DNA of 64,000 nucleotides from Conchocele bisecta (Eukaryota; Mollusca; Bivalvia; Lucinida; Thyasiridae): assembly GCA_029237695.1 (NCBI GenBank), contig CM055274.1:69244828-69308827 (forward strand), in the 5' to 3' direction. Made by a program: the position numbers and the translations under genes. This document shows positions 55,114-64,000 of this stretch, piece after piece. The notes below the pieces were generated by a model. That model saw nothing but the letters and a program-made list of their open reading frames with translations. It had not been told where the DNA came from and ran no database searches. The first letter of the stretch is position 1; the number at the start of each line of letters is the position of its first letter.

Positions 55114-55815
55114 CACCGCTGTAGAGGATTGCCACCATATGTGTAGGCAATATCATACAGCCGTGGGCTGCGTATGTCATATATTCCGCTGTAGAGGATT
55201 GCCACCATATGTAGGCAATATCCTACAGCCGTGGGCTGTGTATGTCATATATTCCGCTGTAGAGGATTGCACATATGTAGGCAATATCTACAGCCGTGGG
55301 CTGTATTTGTTCATATTCCGCTTAGAGGAATTGCCACCTATGTTGTAGGCAATATCCTACAGTGGGTGATGTAAGTCATATATTCCGCTGTAGAGGATTG
55401 CCACCATATGTAGACAATATCCTACAGCCGTGGGCTGTGTATGTCATATATTCCGCTGTAGAGGATTGCCACCATATGTGGCTGTGTATGTCATATATTC
55501 CGCTGTAGAGGATTGCCACCATATGTAGGCAATATCCTACAGCCGTGGGCTGTGTATGTCATATATTCCGCTGTAGAGGATTGCCACCATATCTAGGCAA
55601 TATCCTACAGCCGTGGGCTGTGTATGTCATATTCCGCTGTAGAGGATTGCCCAATATCCTACAGCCGTGGGCTGTGTATGTCATATATTCCGCTGTAGAG
55701 GATTGCCACCATATGTAGGCAATATCCTACAGCCGTGGGCTGTGTATGTCATATATTCCGCTGTAGAGGATTGCCACCATATGTAGGCAATATCCTACTG
55801 CTGTGTGTTGTGTAA
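55114..55815 (+). repeat. Hairpin satellite, block 3, ~10 units
   Basis: Same unit as block 2 (GTGGGCTGTGTATGTC subfamily). Units between 55260 and 55370 show many small indels. It lies between the two candidate - strand exons, so would be intronic. Confidence 0.92.
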
Positions 55816-55980
55816 GTCATATAAAACATCGCATTTATGTGTTGGCAATCATTAGTGTAAACTTTAAATATTATACCGTTCACTGTCAGTTTCAGACATT
55901 GTATTCACGCTTGTATCACGACCACTGGCACTATACGGATATTGGTTGTACATCTACTCTACACAGTATGCAATATTTAC

Positions 55981-56167
55981 CGTTGTTTCCAAAGTTTTTG
56001 TCCGATTTATAACTGGAATATGACGTTGTTGTGTCTTTTTCCAGTTCCCTCATGGCTTGCCTAGCTTCTTCGAAAGAACTGACGAAACCTTTCAGCCTCA
56101 TGCCGACATCAACAGCAGCACTGTCGATGTCCATCGTTGCTGTGAGCGCGCGCTTTTTGTCATTCAT
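55981..56167 (-). CDS. Candidate first coding exon (FAR1/MULE-like N-terminal sequence)
   Basis: ATG at 56165-56167 (a second Met is at 56132-56134). 62 codons and one base, then donor G|GTAAAT (plus-strand 55975-55980). The peptide includes MDIDSAAVDVGMRLKGFVSS and FEEARQAMRELEKDTTTSYS. The pattern 'G..F.SFEEa..a...le....' is reminiscent of the N-terminal region of FAR1/SWIM proteins derived from Mutator-like transposases, which is only a suggestion. Support: non-repetitive coding-like peptide, good donor, phase match to the 54573 acceptor. A satellite-like fragment (GCTGTAGGATATTGCC) lies 25 bp upstream of the ATG. Confidence 0.4.
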
Positions 56168-56570
56168 GAATATTCATGCCTCATTAATATTCATGCCGCT
56201 GTAGGATATTGCCTCAAGCCTCTACCAAAAATTCTTGGCAACATGCATCTAATTTCATGGTGACAATATTCAAACGTATACTATTCTAAAATGTTGTGTT
56301 TTTATAATGTGCCTAAAATCAGAGTTTAAGCATCAGCAATACGACGAACTTGCGTCTCAGAAAACTCCTATCACGATTCGTGATAAGAGTTGTTTGAGAC
56401 GCAAGTTCGGGTCGATTTCCTTGGAGGAGTGTTGAAAGTCATTTTCTACGATTTATCTAAGATTTACAGATATTTTTCTTACGGAAATTCGGTGGTGCGA
56501 TTGTGGAAAATATAGCTCTAAAATGCATTAGAACGTCGGAAATTGCACATAGAAATCAAAAACAAATCCG
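56168..56570. other. Upstream region with a 63-bp hairpin
   Basis: GAACTTGCGTCTCA (56346) pairs with TGAGACGCAAGTTC (to 56408), with CCTATCACGA / TCGTGATAAG inside. ATTCATG and TTAATATTCATG words repeat at 56163-56197. No gene. Confidence 0.6.
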
Positions 56571-56710
56571 GGGGAGGACCCCGTACCCACCGCCTAAGGA
56601 TAGGGGACACCCCTCTCGTGCACTCCCCGTCTCCAGCCTTCGGCTGTCGGCGTCTACCGTTGGTAGACGAATCCCGCTGGAAAATTCCTGGCGACGCCTA
56701 TGATATATGT
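56571..56710 (+). repeat. End of a hAT-like element
   Basis: GGGGGAGGACCCCGTACCCA, CACTCCCCGTCTCCAGCC and the ending GGAAAATTCCTGGCGACGCC resemble the GC-rich subterminal region of the hAT element at 46261-46351. The other end is not seen. Confidence 0.45.
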
Positions 56711-57268
56711 AAATAAAAACAAATTCAAAACAAATGCAATATATTCATTGCAATTACACAAACACATTATGGTATGGTAGATGTTTTTCATCAGCATGAA
56801 TTCCATGGCCAGCAGGGTATGTAAGCAATACTATAGCAATGTTACATATTAAACCAATATAAATAGTCCAAACGCTGGTCGATGAATTCATGTTTCTGCC
56901 ACATTGAAAGCTCCTCGACCACCGCTGTGCTCGTGTTATGTGTTTAACCTAGTGTGTTGGATTAGTTTCTTCTATACATCGGTTCATGTGTCTCCTTTGG
57001 GTATCTCGTTATATATTGTCCATAGCATACCATGCATAAAGATAATGAGATATGACAACAACGAAACATTTATGAAACGGCCACAGAAAGAATTACTTCG
57101 CCTGGGTTATTTAGCATATATGAAAATATAATAAATAGAACTAGGAATATTAACCTCAATCATGAAACATGAAGACTAAATTAATAATGATGCTGGATAA
57201 ACCACTATGTTGACGTACATATGTCGCCTTATTTCTCGTGACTCAGTATGGTGGCTGCTGACGTTTTG
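56711..57268. other. No gene seen
   Basis: AT-rich spacer. Confidence 0.4.
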
Positions 57269-58260
57269 TATATCGGGTGAGTAAAAATACAAACGTTCCC
57301 AAATTTAATTTCCTATAACTCCTATACTACTCAACATAAATAATTGAAACTTTGCATGATGGTTGTTAATCTGGATGTTGTAAATAACTTTTATACATAT
57401 TATCGTGATAAACCAAACACTTTTACAAATGACCAAGTGTGCAATATGGTGGGTAAAAATGTACAATATCGGTAGAGTTAAAATTTATGTTAATCGTATC
57501 AACTTATATGAATGGTGTAACTACACACAATGGTCGATCGGCCCACAATCCTCTTCTACCAGACAGTTCTACCATGAAAAAATACTACTTATGATCTCAG
57601 CCAACGTCACTTTCTTCCAACATCTCTGAATATCTGGTTTGAGTTCCGCTTCAGTGAACTTATCTTGTCTACGACTGTAAACGTTTTCACTAAGAGAATC
57701 CCACACCTAGTAGTCATTGCATTACAGTCCGGACTTTGTGGCGGCCACTCATCTTGTTTGATGAATTCTGGGGTAGCATCCTACAAATATGATTGTGTTG
57801 CCCTGCTGGTATGTGATGATGCAACATGCTGCCGGAACACATAGTCATCATTTGGGTGCAGACACCGACAGTCACGTAACAAGCCCCTCTGTAATAACGA
57901 CATGTAGCTATCACTGTTCACTTTCACCGTCTCCGTGTTAATTAAGTAAATATTCGTCTTTCCATGCAAAGAAAACCGGCCGAAACCATCAGCTTCTTGT
58001 AGAACCTACATTTGTCGTGGTAAAGGCATACTTTGTGTAATGTTTCATTTTGGCACTGACTGACACTGACATATATCTTGCATCACTGATATTGTCAGTT
58101 CAAACCTGAACTTCTGCATACTTAGTCATGATCGAATTGATAGGAGTTATAGAAAACATCTTGAACTATCACTATGCGAAATTGCAAATGTCTTCATAAA
58201 AAGGTGTCCGAGTTACAGGAACTTAAATCTGGGAACGTTGTTTATGAATCACCCGATATA
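57269..58260 (-). mobile_element. Mariner-type transposon, complete ends, internally deleted
   Basis: Inverted ends TATCGGGTGA (57271) and TCACCCGATA (to 58258), with TA on each side (57269-57270 and 58259-58260). Inverted similarity continues inward (AACGTTCCCA(A/G)ATTTAA, TTCCT(A/G)TAACTC). At 988 bp it is shorter than a typical ~1.3-kb mariner; most of the N-terminal part of the transposase is gone. Confidence 0.85.
57610..58010 (-). pseudogene. Mariner transposase remnant
   Basis: Frame one (58005-57781) gives FSLHGKTNIYLINTETVKVN, then LLQRGLLRDCRCLHPNDDYV and ASSHTSRATQSYL before a stop. After the stop the same frame gives DATPEFIKQDEWPPQSPDCN (~57735-57777), the mariner 'WPPQSPD.NP' signature. 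A frameshift follows, and other frames carry the C-terminal Lys/Glu-rich end. The aspartate normally found in the '(Q)QDG' catalytic position is replaced (RQHVA), so this copy could not have been active even before the stop. Confidence 0.75.
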
Positions 58261-58342
58261 GAATGAACCACCGTGCTTTGTTTCCACACACACAGCTAGT
58301 CATACTGTGCACCTCGGTGCCTGTTAACAATTCTGTTATTAT

Positions 58343-58656
58343 CAATACAATACGTTTTATCAAGTGAGTTAGGCCATCGGCCCATGACACATAACATGTA
58401 TAATACAATGTTTAACAAGCGCCAAATCTACTACATGTATCGTTATGAGTATATAACTGGACCGAGAAGGGACATAAATACGTATAAATCCTGTAGACTG
58501 TGTGCTAAATTTGTCAGCTCAGAATTTCGAAAAGAATTTTGGATTTGCGTACAGTGTAAAACTAATCATGCTACAGATTCGCAGCTGATCTAGGTCTACA
58601 TTGGTCGCAAGTGACATGTGGTCCCCTGTCGGTCGGTGTCATATATGGTAAATGTG
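58343..58656 (-). mobile_element. LINE 3' tail, reverse copy
   Basis: Reverse complement of 28965-29281: it starts CAATACAATACGTTTTATCA and ends GACCGACAGGGGACC-region words through ATATATGGTAAATG. A 5'-truncated insertion of the same LINE family as 28437-29281. The + strand 69-codon frame inside is antisense to the LINE UTR. Confidence 0.88.
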
Positions 58657-60300
58657 ATCATGACTTGAGTGATCTATTATATGTGGTGTCTCATTTCGGT
58701 TTATTATCAATATTCTGAATCAAACAAGCTGTACAACAGCTGACTTTGGACAGACAGAAAGTAGAAGTATTATATGTTCAGCTCTAGGTTCGATGCCCCA
58801 ACCAGTATGGAACAAGTATTGACAGTACGCAATAATACTACTAATCATACGGACATGGTGTTATGGTAGTGTTATTGTATCACAAACCAAAACGGAACTG
58901 TTTTTTATAGTATAATATCCGCCTAGCATGTGAAGCGCCAAGGGGTAAAACAGTCTCCTTTTTTTCTTTTGTTTATTTTAGTACTTCCGTCTATAACATA
59001 TTAAACATCATTAATTGTAATATTTCGTAAATTTGTTATACTTTCGGTTACCCATGACATTTGCATATTTGCGATACATATTTTTATTCTATAGCTGCCC
59101 CAAGGCCAACAGTCAAAGTCAAATGACGTTTGCGCTAAAGTTTCTGGGAAACTTTGCGTTAATAACATTAGCCGTCTATCCAATTGGCGACCAGGGTTAT
59201 CCATTTGTGTTAGAAGATTAGTTTTATATTGTTTATTTGCAAAGTAGATGCCATAAATATTGTAACAGAATAGAACCTGAGTGTAATTATAACCCCCATG
59301 CAAAGTGAGTGGGTGGGGTATATGACTAATTTTAACAAGCAAAATATGGTATTATTATTGACATATCTACACTCTGTAGCTAATATAATGATAATTCAGG
59401 TATATAATTTCACATTTTCACTAAGGCAAACATACCTGATAGCTTGTATGGTCATAGGAAGAAATCTGGCAACTTGACAGAATTGTGGAAAGACTGACAA
59501 ACATGTCTGGCAACCTTGCTGGCAGTATATGACAGTCTTATTCTTAGGATGATGGAATTGTTTCAATGACTATTCATTCATTCTTGTGAAAATTAATATC
59601 TCATGAGAGTCTTGACCCACATCCTGCATGCCTATTGTGTCCTATATTTGTTTACAGTCCAAGTCTGACAAGTTGACATGTTCATGATTTCTCTCTGACA
59701 GCGGTCATGTTTGGCAGATCTGCCAAATATGACAGATCTTGGGAAGCACATTAGAATCGATAAATTAAGGCTATTTAATCAGATATTCACCAGGTTTGTT
59801 TTGTAAATCATAATTAATGTGTAAGATGAACATTTACACAAAGTTTCTGATTGCTAAACTCCCGTTTTGGTTGATTTTAAATATAAAATCAAGTTGAAGT
59901 GGAGCTCAATTTTTAATGCGAAAACGCCAGCGTCACCGCATCAAAATTGTCGCATAAAGTTATCTTGAAAATCATGGAACCACTCTTGATTACCTGCGTA
60001 AATACCAAGATAACTATATAACTACATATTTGGGATGTGCCAGATATTTTTTGAGCTGTTTTAATGTGTGAAATTGTCCAAAGTCTCATGGTGATGACGT
60101 CATTTTTGGCGATCTCGCAAATCTGGGAAGATGGCTGATATTTTTGACAGATGTACCCGACGCCACAGCATCATGAATGGCCAAATTACGTCATGTGGTA
60201 CAGTTTCAGAACCTATAAATACAACCCAATTGGCTAGGATCCAGTGGTTCAGCTCACAAGAGCAAAATATAACATCTATGTGGCATATTCTCGCCAGTGA
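58657..60300. other. No gene seen
   Basis: At 59040-59200 a diverged single copy of the 'TATTTTTATTCTATAG... CAAAGTCAAAT' repeat related to 24.5-25.6 kb is visible. The rest, including 59460-60300, is unassigned. Confidence 0.4.
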
Positions 60301-60871
60301 TCAGTAGTCGTCACCTGATTGTAACCAGTACCCGTCATGATCTTGTTGTAGAATAACACTCACATAATAAATTGGATACCTGAATAAACATCTTCCATTG
60401 ACTCTCCATAAGCTATCCTGACACAACAACAAACCGTAAGACAGCTCGCCTGCGTTTGTTACAATATACAACGCATACACCAAGTTGATGTCTGCTGCAT
60501 TCATATTGCGACCACATACTGGTAGTATTGGCTGAACGAGCAATTGCCGTTAAACCAGGATGGCTGATATACTTGTGATAGGAGTAAACAAATGAGTACC
60601 TAATTTATTTGCTGATAATAAATACAGAGTATTAACACTATTACATAACACGTTAAATAACCGGACCATTGTGCATGCATATATAACAGATACTGTTTAT
60701 TATATATTCTTTTCAGCAAAATGTTAATTTCCGAATGTATGGGTCGGTCTCCATATAAACACCATACGTCTACATACATTTAGGTACATAACGTACTTGT
60801 GAAAATACATCGGTTGTACACATGTTTTAAATATTAAACAATACACTATGTATGTAGTAATCGTGCTTTGT
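60301..60871. other. No gene seen
   Basis: Nothing recognised. Confidence 0.35.
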
Positions 60872-61042
60872 CAGGGGCGGATCCAGCATTTGGGGAGCGG
60901 GGGGGGGTCCTATTTTCGAGCTCAATGGAGTGAAGAGAGTATGCTAGGGGGATCCGGGGGCATGCCCCCTAGGACAAATTTTGAAATATAAATGTCCAGA
61001 AATGCACTGTCCTGTGTTTTACGGCATTTACATCCGCCCCTG
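60872..61042. mobile_element. hAT-like MITE with 5-bp target-site duplication
   Basis: Ends CAGGGGCGGAT (60872) and ATCCGCCCCTG (to 61042), flanked by TTTGT on both sides (60867-60871 and 61043-61047). It is GC-rich inside (GGGGGATCCGGGGGCATGCC). The 5-bp duplication matches that of the large element at 40965-46351. Confidence 0.8.
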
Positions 61043-61204
61043 TTTGTGCAGGCATATATTACCAACACAAACAGTAGATGTGCCATGCAGATCAACTCGA
61101 TTAACAAAGTGTGTATTACACATCTGACCTTTCTGGATGTACACAAGTTATACTTATTGACTAATATAAAATACATTTATTTTCAAGACGGGCGGACAGT
61201 AATG

Positions 61205-61585
61205 TAATATATTTATTTAGTACACCTCACCGTAAGTTCTAGGCATATCATTGGTCAGATTGCTGTAACCAATCTGGGATATCCCCCTTTCGTGTATATT
61301 GCCGTGATATTGCCGTGGAATATCAATACACATTACGGAAATAACCGAGCACCGTGGCGTAGCGGTAACGTTGAAAGACATTGTGGTACACGTCGTTTAA
61401 CGTCGTAAGGGTCCAGGTTTCCGTCCCCACCACCAGCATATTTTGTTATGTTTATCTTTTATTTTATTATTATTACCAATACATTTTTATGTTTATTTTA
61501 CAAACTAAACATTTGATCAATATTTTATTGGATGAAATCCGGTAATATTGGTATTGTTTTGCTATGAGTATTTGAATGCCTTTTT
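61205..61585 (+). repeat. Contracted paralogue of the 38.8-39.8 kb minisatellite/SINE element
   Basis: Left flank GGCATA(T/A)CATTGGTC and GATATCCCCC(T/A)TTCGTGTATA, two half-units of the minisatellite (61297-61320), then CATTACGGAAA, the tRNA-like head (61350-61436; A box TGGCGTAGCGG at 61355) and the same 3' body to about 61585. Confidence 0.8.
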
Positions 61586-61975
61586 ATGTATAACCTTGTA
61601 TATGCCGTAAAAATAATATTCGGCATTATAAATTAAATAGTGCCTTTGCTGAGGGGACCATTGTGGATTATCTTCCCTCGAAAGCATATAGTGAGTATGC
61701 CACTTTATTTACATGTACATACTTGACAAAATGCCTGTAAAATGGCGGTCATCTTTGATTTATACAAATTATGTATTCCTTTAAAATATTAGAAGTGTAT
61801 ATATATTCAATATGTCAGCTCGTGTGTATCAGAAATTGTTATCATTTCCCTTCCGGTATTACTGGTACAAAATGATGCAATTGCTGTTAGTAGATACATT
61901 TAGTTTAGTTTATTGCATCGAGGTAACTGCCTCATGTACGGAAGCCCATTAGGGCCACTTCACCTTTTTTATCTT
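61586..61975. other. Spacer
   Basis: Nothing recognised. Confidence 0.4.
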
Positions 61976-62283
61976 TTCTTGAATTTTCGAGATCTTTTCT
62001 TGAATTTTCAAGATACTTTCTTGAATTTTCGAGATCTTTTCTTGAATTTTCAAGAAGTTTTCTTGAATTTTCAAGTTCTTTTCTTGAATTTTCAAGATCT
62101 TTTCTTGAAAATTCAAGAAAAGATCTTGAAAATTCAAGAAAATAACTTGAACATTTAAGATTTCAAGATCTTTTCTTGAATTTTCAAGATGCTTTCTTGA
62201 ATTTTCGAGATTTTTTCTTGAATTTTCAAGATGTTTTCTTGAATTTTCAAGTCTTTTCTTGAATTTTCAAGATATTTTCTACA
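61976..62283. repeat. ~19-bp palindromic minisatellite
   Basis: Units of CTTGAATTTTCAAGATCTTT with GATCTT, GATACT, GAAGTT variants. Each unit is itself nearly self-complementary (CTTGAA.TTTTCAAG) and the strand sense flips at 62105-62150. Confidence 0.9.
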
Positions 62284-62745
62284 TGTATATCTTCTTTCTA
62301 AATGTGGTATAGTATTACATGTCTATATACGTACATATAGACACATATACATATGTGTACCTACACATACATAAAACACTGCAACAGTGGTAGCGTCATG
62401 GCCTGAACGTTCTTTCCCTCAAACAGGAATACTTTAATTTCGGGAGAGTTTTTGTTTTTTGCAAATGCGCTTTAAATTAGCATCACAATAGCGTAAAACA
62501 ACTAGTCACATGAAAAATAAAGTCATGTGCATTCACATATAATAGATGTAATACTGTAAACAAACGGTATATGATTGTATGGTAGGAAAGGACATAAATG
62601 CACATGTCGACTCGGCGATCAGCGTAGTCCCAGATCAGCCTGCGCATTGGCACAGCCTGTTCTGAGACTGTACTGTGCATTTTATATAAATGTATCTATC
62701 AATAATTGTACACAATTGATTTCCAGTTATTTCAAGAATAAATTA
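62284..62745. other. Spacer
   Basis: Possible diverged family G remnant (GATCAGCGTAGTCCCAGATC) at 62616-62640. Nothing else. Confidence 0.35.
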
Positions 62746-64000
62746 TTACATATATCTGTTTAGCTGAGATATAATTTCGTTACGTTTATCGAACGCTCTG
62801 AAAACGAAATTACCAAGGTTTCTTTTATAAGACGCTCTATCTGAGTGAAACAGTGTTACTAATTTTAACATGTTAGGTCTACTTCTATAGTATTGGCCGA
62901 TGTAGCGTACCCTCAAGTCATTGTAGACAGGACATATAAACAAGAAATTAAATTCATCTTCTAACACGCTACATAATTTACATTTACGATCATCAAAGTG
63001 TGTACTAATTGGTCTATGCCATCTGCCGGTTTCAACCTCCAACCTGTGGGCAGATACACGCAGTCTGGTTAGAGCCACTCTAAACTTTTATACACTGATG
63101 AAATCGAGATAGCATTGATATTCAAAAGATGAAATATTTTTATAAAATAAAGCTCTACTAGATTCATTTATTCTAGTGTTCCAGTCCTGAACGAAATTGT
63201 CTGTTAAGCGTTGTTTTAATGTTGATAAAAATCTTATAATGTCACCCACACCTTGCGAAAGCCATACATGGTAAAAACCAAGCTGTGTTAACATAGATTT
63301 AATCAGAGAGGCCCAATTTTTCACAGTTGGTGACCGTTCAATATCATTAAGCATCATGTGATATATATATTTAATATATTTCCGGTCACTTGATCCGATT
63401 ACTTTGAACCAATATTTAATTATATTATATAAACGACCTGTTCTAAGCCTAGTTCACCGTAAACAAAATCGTTTTGTGTTGATATGTTGACACCTAGCAT
63501 GCGTTTACAAAATTGTAAATGCACTCTTTCAATTTGCATGGACTGTGAAAACCCCCATACTTCACCGGCATAATTCAGGATAGGAGGACAAGTTTATCAA
63601 ATAATTCCAGCATATGCTTAGGGGATAAGTCAGTAAATTGTTTCAAATATGTATATAATTTGAAAATTGTCTTTTGTGCCTGTCCCGATAAGGTATTATT
63701 GGCCTCTGAAAAGGAGCCACCTGGCGTGAAAACCACTCCTAAGTATGAAAATTGTGTTACTATTTCTATTTCGTAATCGTTATAACAGAATTTCAAATTT
63801 GCGGGAAGTCGGCTGCCTTTTCTAAAAATCATAATTTTAGTTTTCTTATTATTTACTGTAAGTTTCCATTTTTGGCAATAATTGTATAATGTATCTAACA
63901 TTTTTTGTAAATGTACTGTTGACGTTGCTAAAATTGCAATGTCATCAGCATATAATAACAACAAAATATGTATCATTCCAATGTCTATCCCATCTACTCC
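62746..64000 (-). pseudogene. LINE ORF2 (reverse transcriptase to C-terminus), running off the right edge
   Basis: Reading leftwards from the window edge: LLLYADDIAILATSTVHLQK (63940-63900) is the catalytic Y-A-D-D of the reverse transcriptase, and NNKKTKIMIFRKG follows. LNYAGEVWGFSQSMQIERVH is at ~63570-63510, GFYHVWLSQGVG at ~63280, and QDWNTRINESSRALFYKN at ~63190-63140. The zinc-knuckle-like RKCKLC...EDEFNFLFICPVYN is at ~62985-62925, and the stop is near 62746. Frame changes near 63575, 63420 and 63085 show decay. YADD is intact. Same clade as the fragment at 28437. N-terminal domains lie outside the window. Confidence 0.85.

Noticed and set aside
58384..58593. 69-codon + frame with several cysteines as a small zinc-finger protein
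   Set aside because: It is antisense to the 3' UTR of a LINE whose other copy (28965-29281) shows the real orientation.

Overview
This is a eukaryotic, AT-rich, intron-rich and very repeat-rich window, most likely from a bivalve mollusc. The evidence for that is a split gene whose spliced product (87 residues, 12 cysteines in two six-cysteine modules) fits the small serine protease inhibitors of the oyster Cvsi type (family I84). The repeat landscape also fits: non-LTR retrotransposons, palindromic MITEs and long minisatellites, with no operons or other bacterial features. The species cannot be fixed from the sequence alone.

Genes. The one gene I can support well is on the + strand: exon 1 at 13630-13672 behind a TATA box at 13568, exon 2 at 35002-35127, and exon 3 at 38155-38249. 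Both introns are phase 1 (21.3 kb and 3.0 kb), and each six-cysteine module has its own exon. Two weaker candidates lie on the - strand. One is a first exon at 998-1200 with an NRF1-type palindrome just upstream. The other is a pair of phase-compatible exons (56167-55981 and 54573-54497) separated by a hairpin satellite. Everything else that looks coding is transposon debris: a Jockey/CR1-like LINE (5700-7660, -), a LINE running off the right edge (62746-64000, -), a related LINE 3' end (28437-29281, +) with a tail-only copy (58343-58656, -), a hAT transposase C-terminus (41050-41708, +), and a mariner transposase remnant inside complete terminal inverted repeats (57269-58260, -).

Layout. 1-4330: tandemly duplicated interspersed repeat. 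5700-7660: dead LINE. 9.7-11.45 kb: repeats including a long inverted repeat. 11.84-13.25 kb: 28-bp minisatellite with a 168-bp higher-order period, just upstream of the inhibitor gene. 13.6-38.5 kb: inhibitor gene, its introns filled with MITEs, SINE-like units, nested insertions and a recurring 15-bp motif. 38.9-39.6 kb: 27-bp minisatellite followed by a tRNA-like SINE head. 40.97-46.35 kb: what looks like one decayed hAT transposon (5-bp target duplication) carrying several nested insertions, including a 1165-bp fold-back element with an 8-bp target duplication. 47.4-55.8 kb: three blocks of a hairpin-forming satellite and one 25-bp minisatellite. 56-64 kb: mariner, hAT-like MITE, a contracted paralogue of the 39-kb minisatellite/SINE element, a 19-bp minisatellite and the right-hand LINE.

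How it works together. The inhibitor gene is the only clear host function: a secreted small protein. The rest is a layered record of transposition. In several places nesting order can be read directly (MITE inside palindromic element, LINE inside palindromic element, MITE with an empty-site paralogue 400 bp away). All functional names are by recognition of motifs; no database search was possible.
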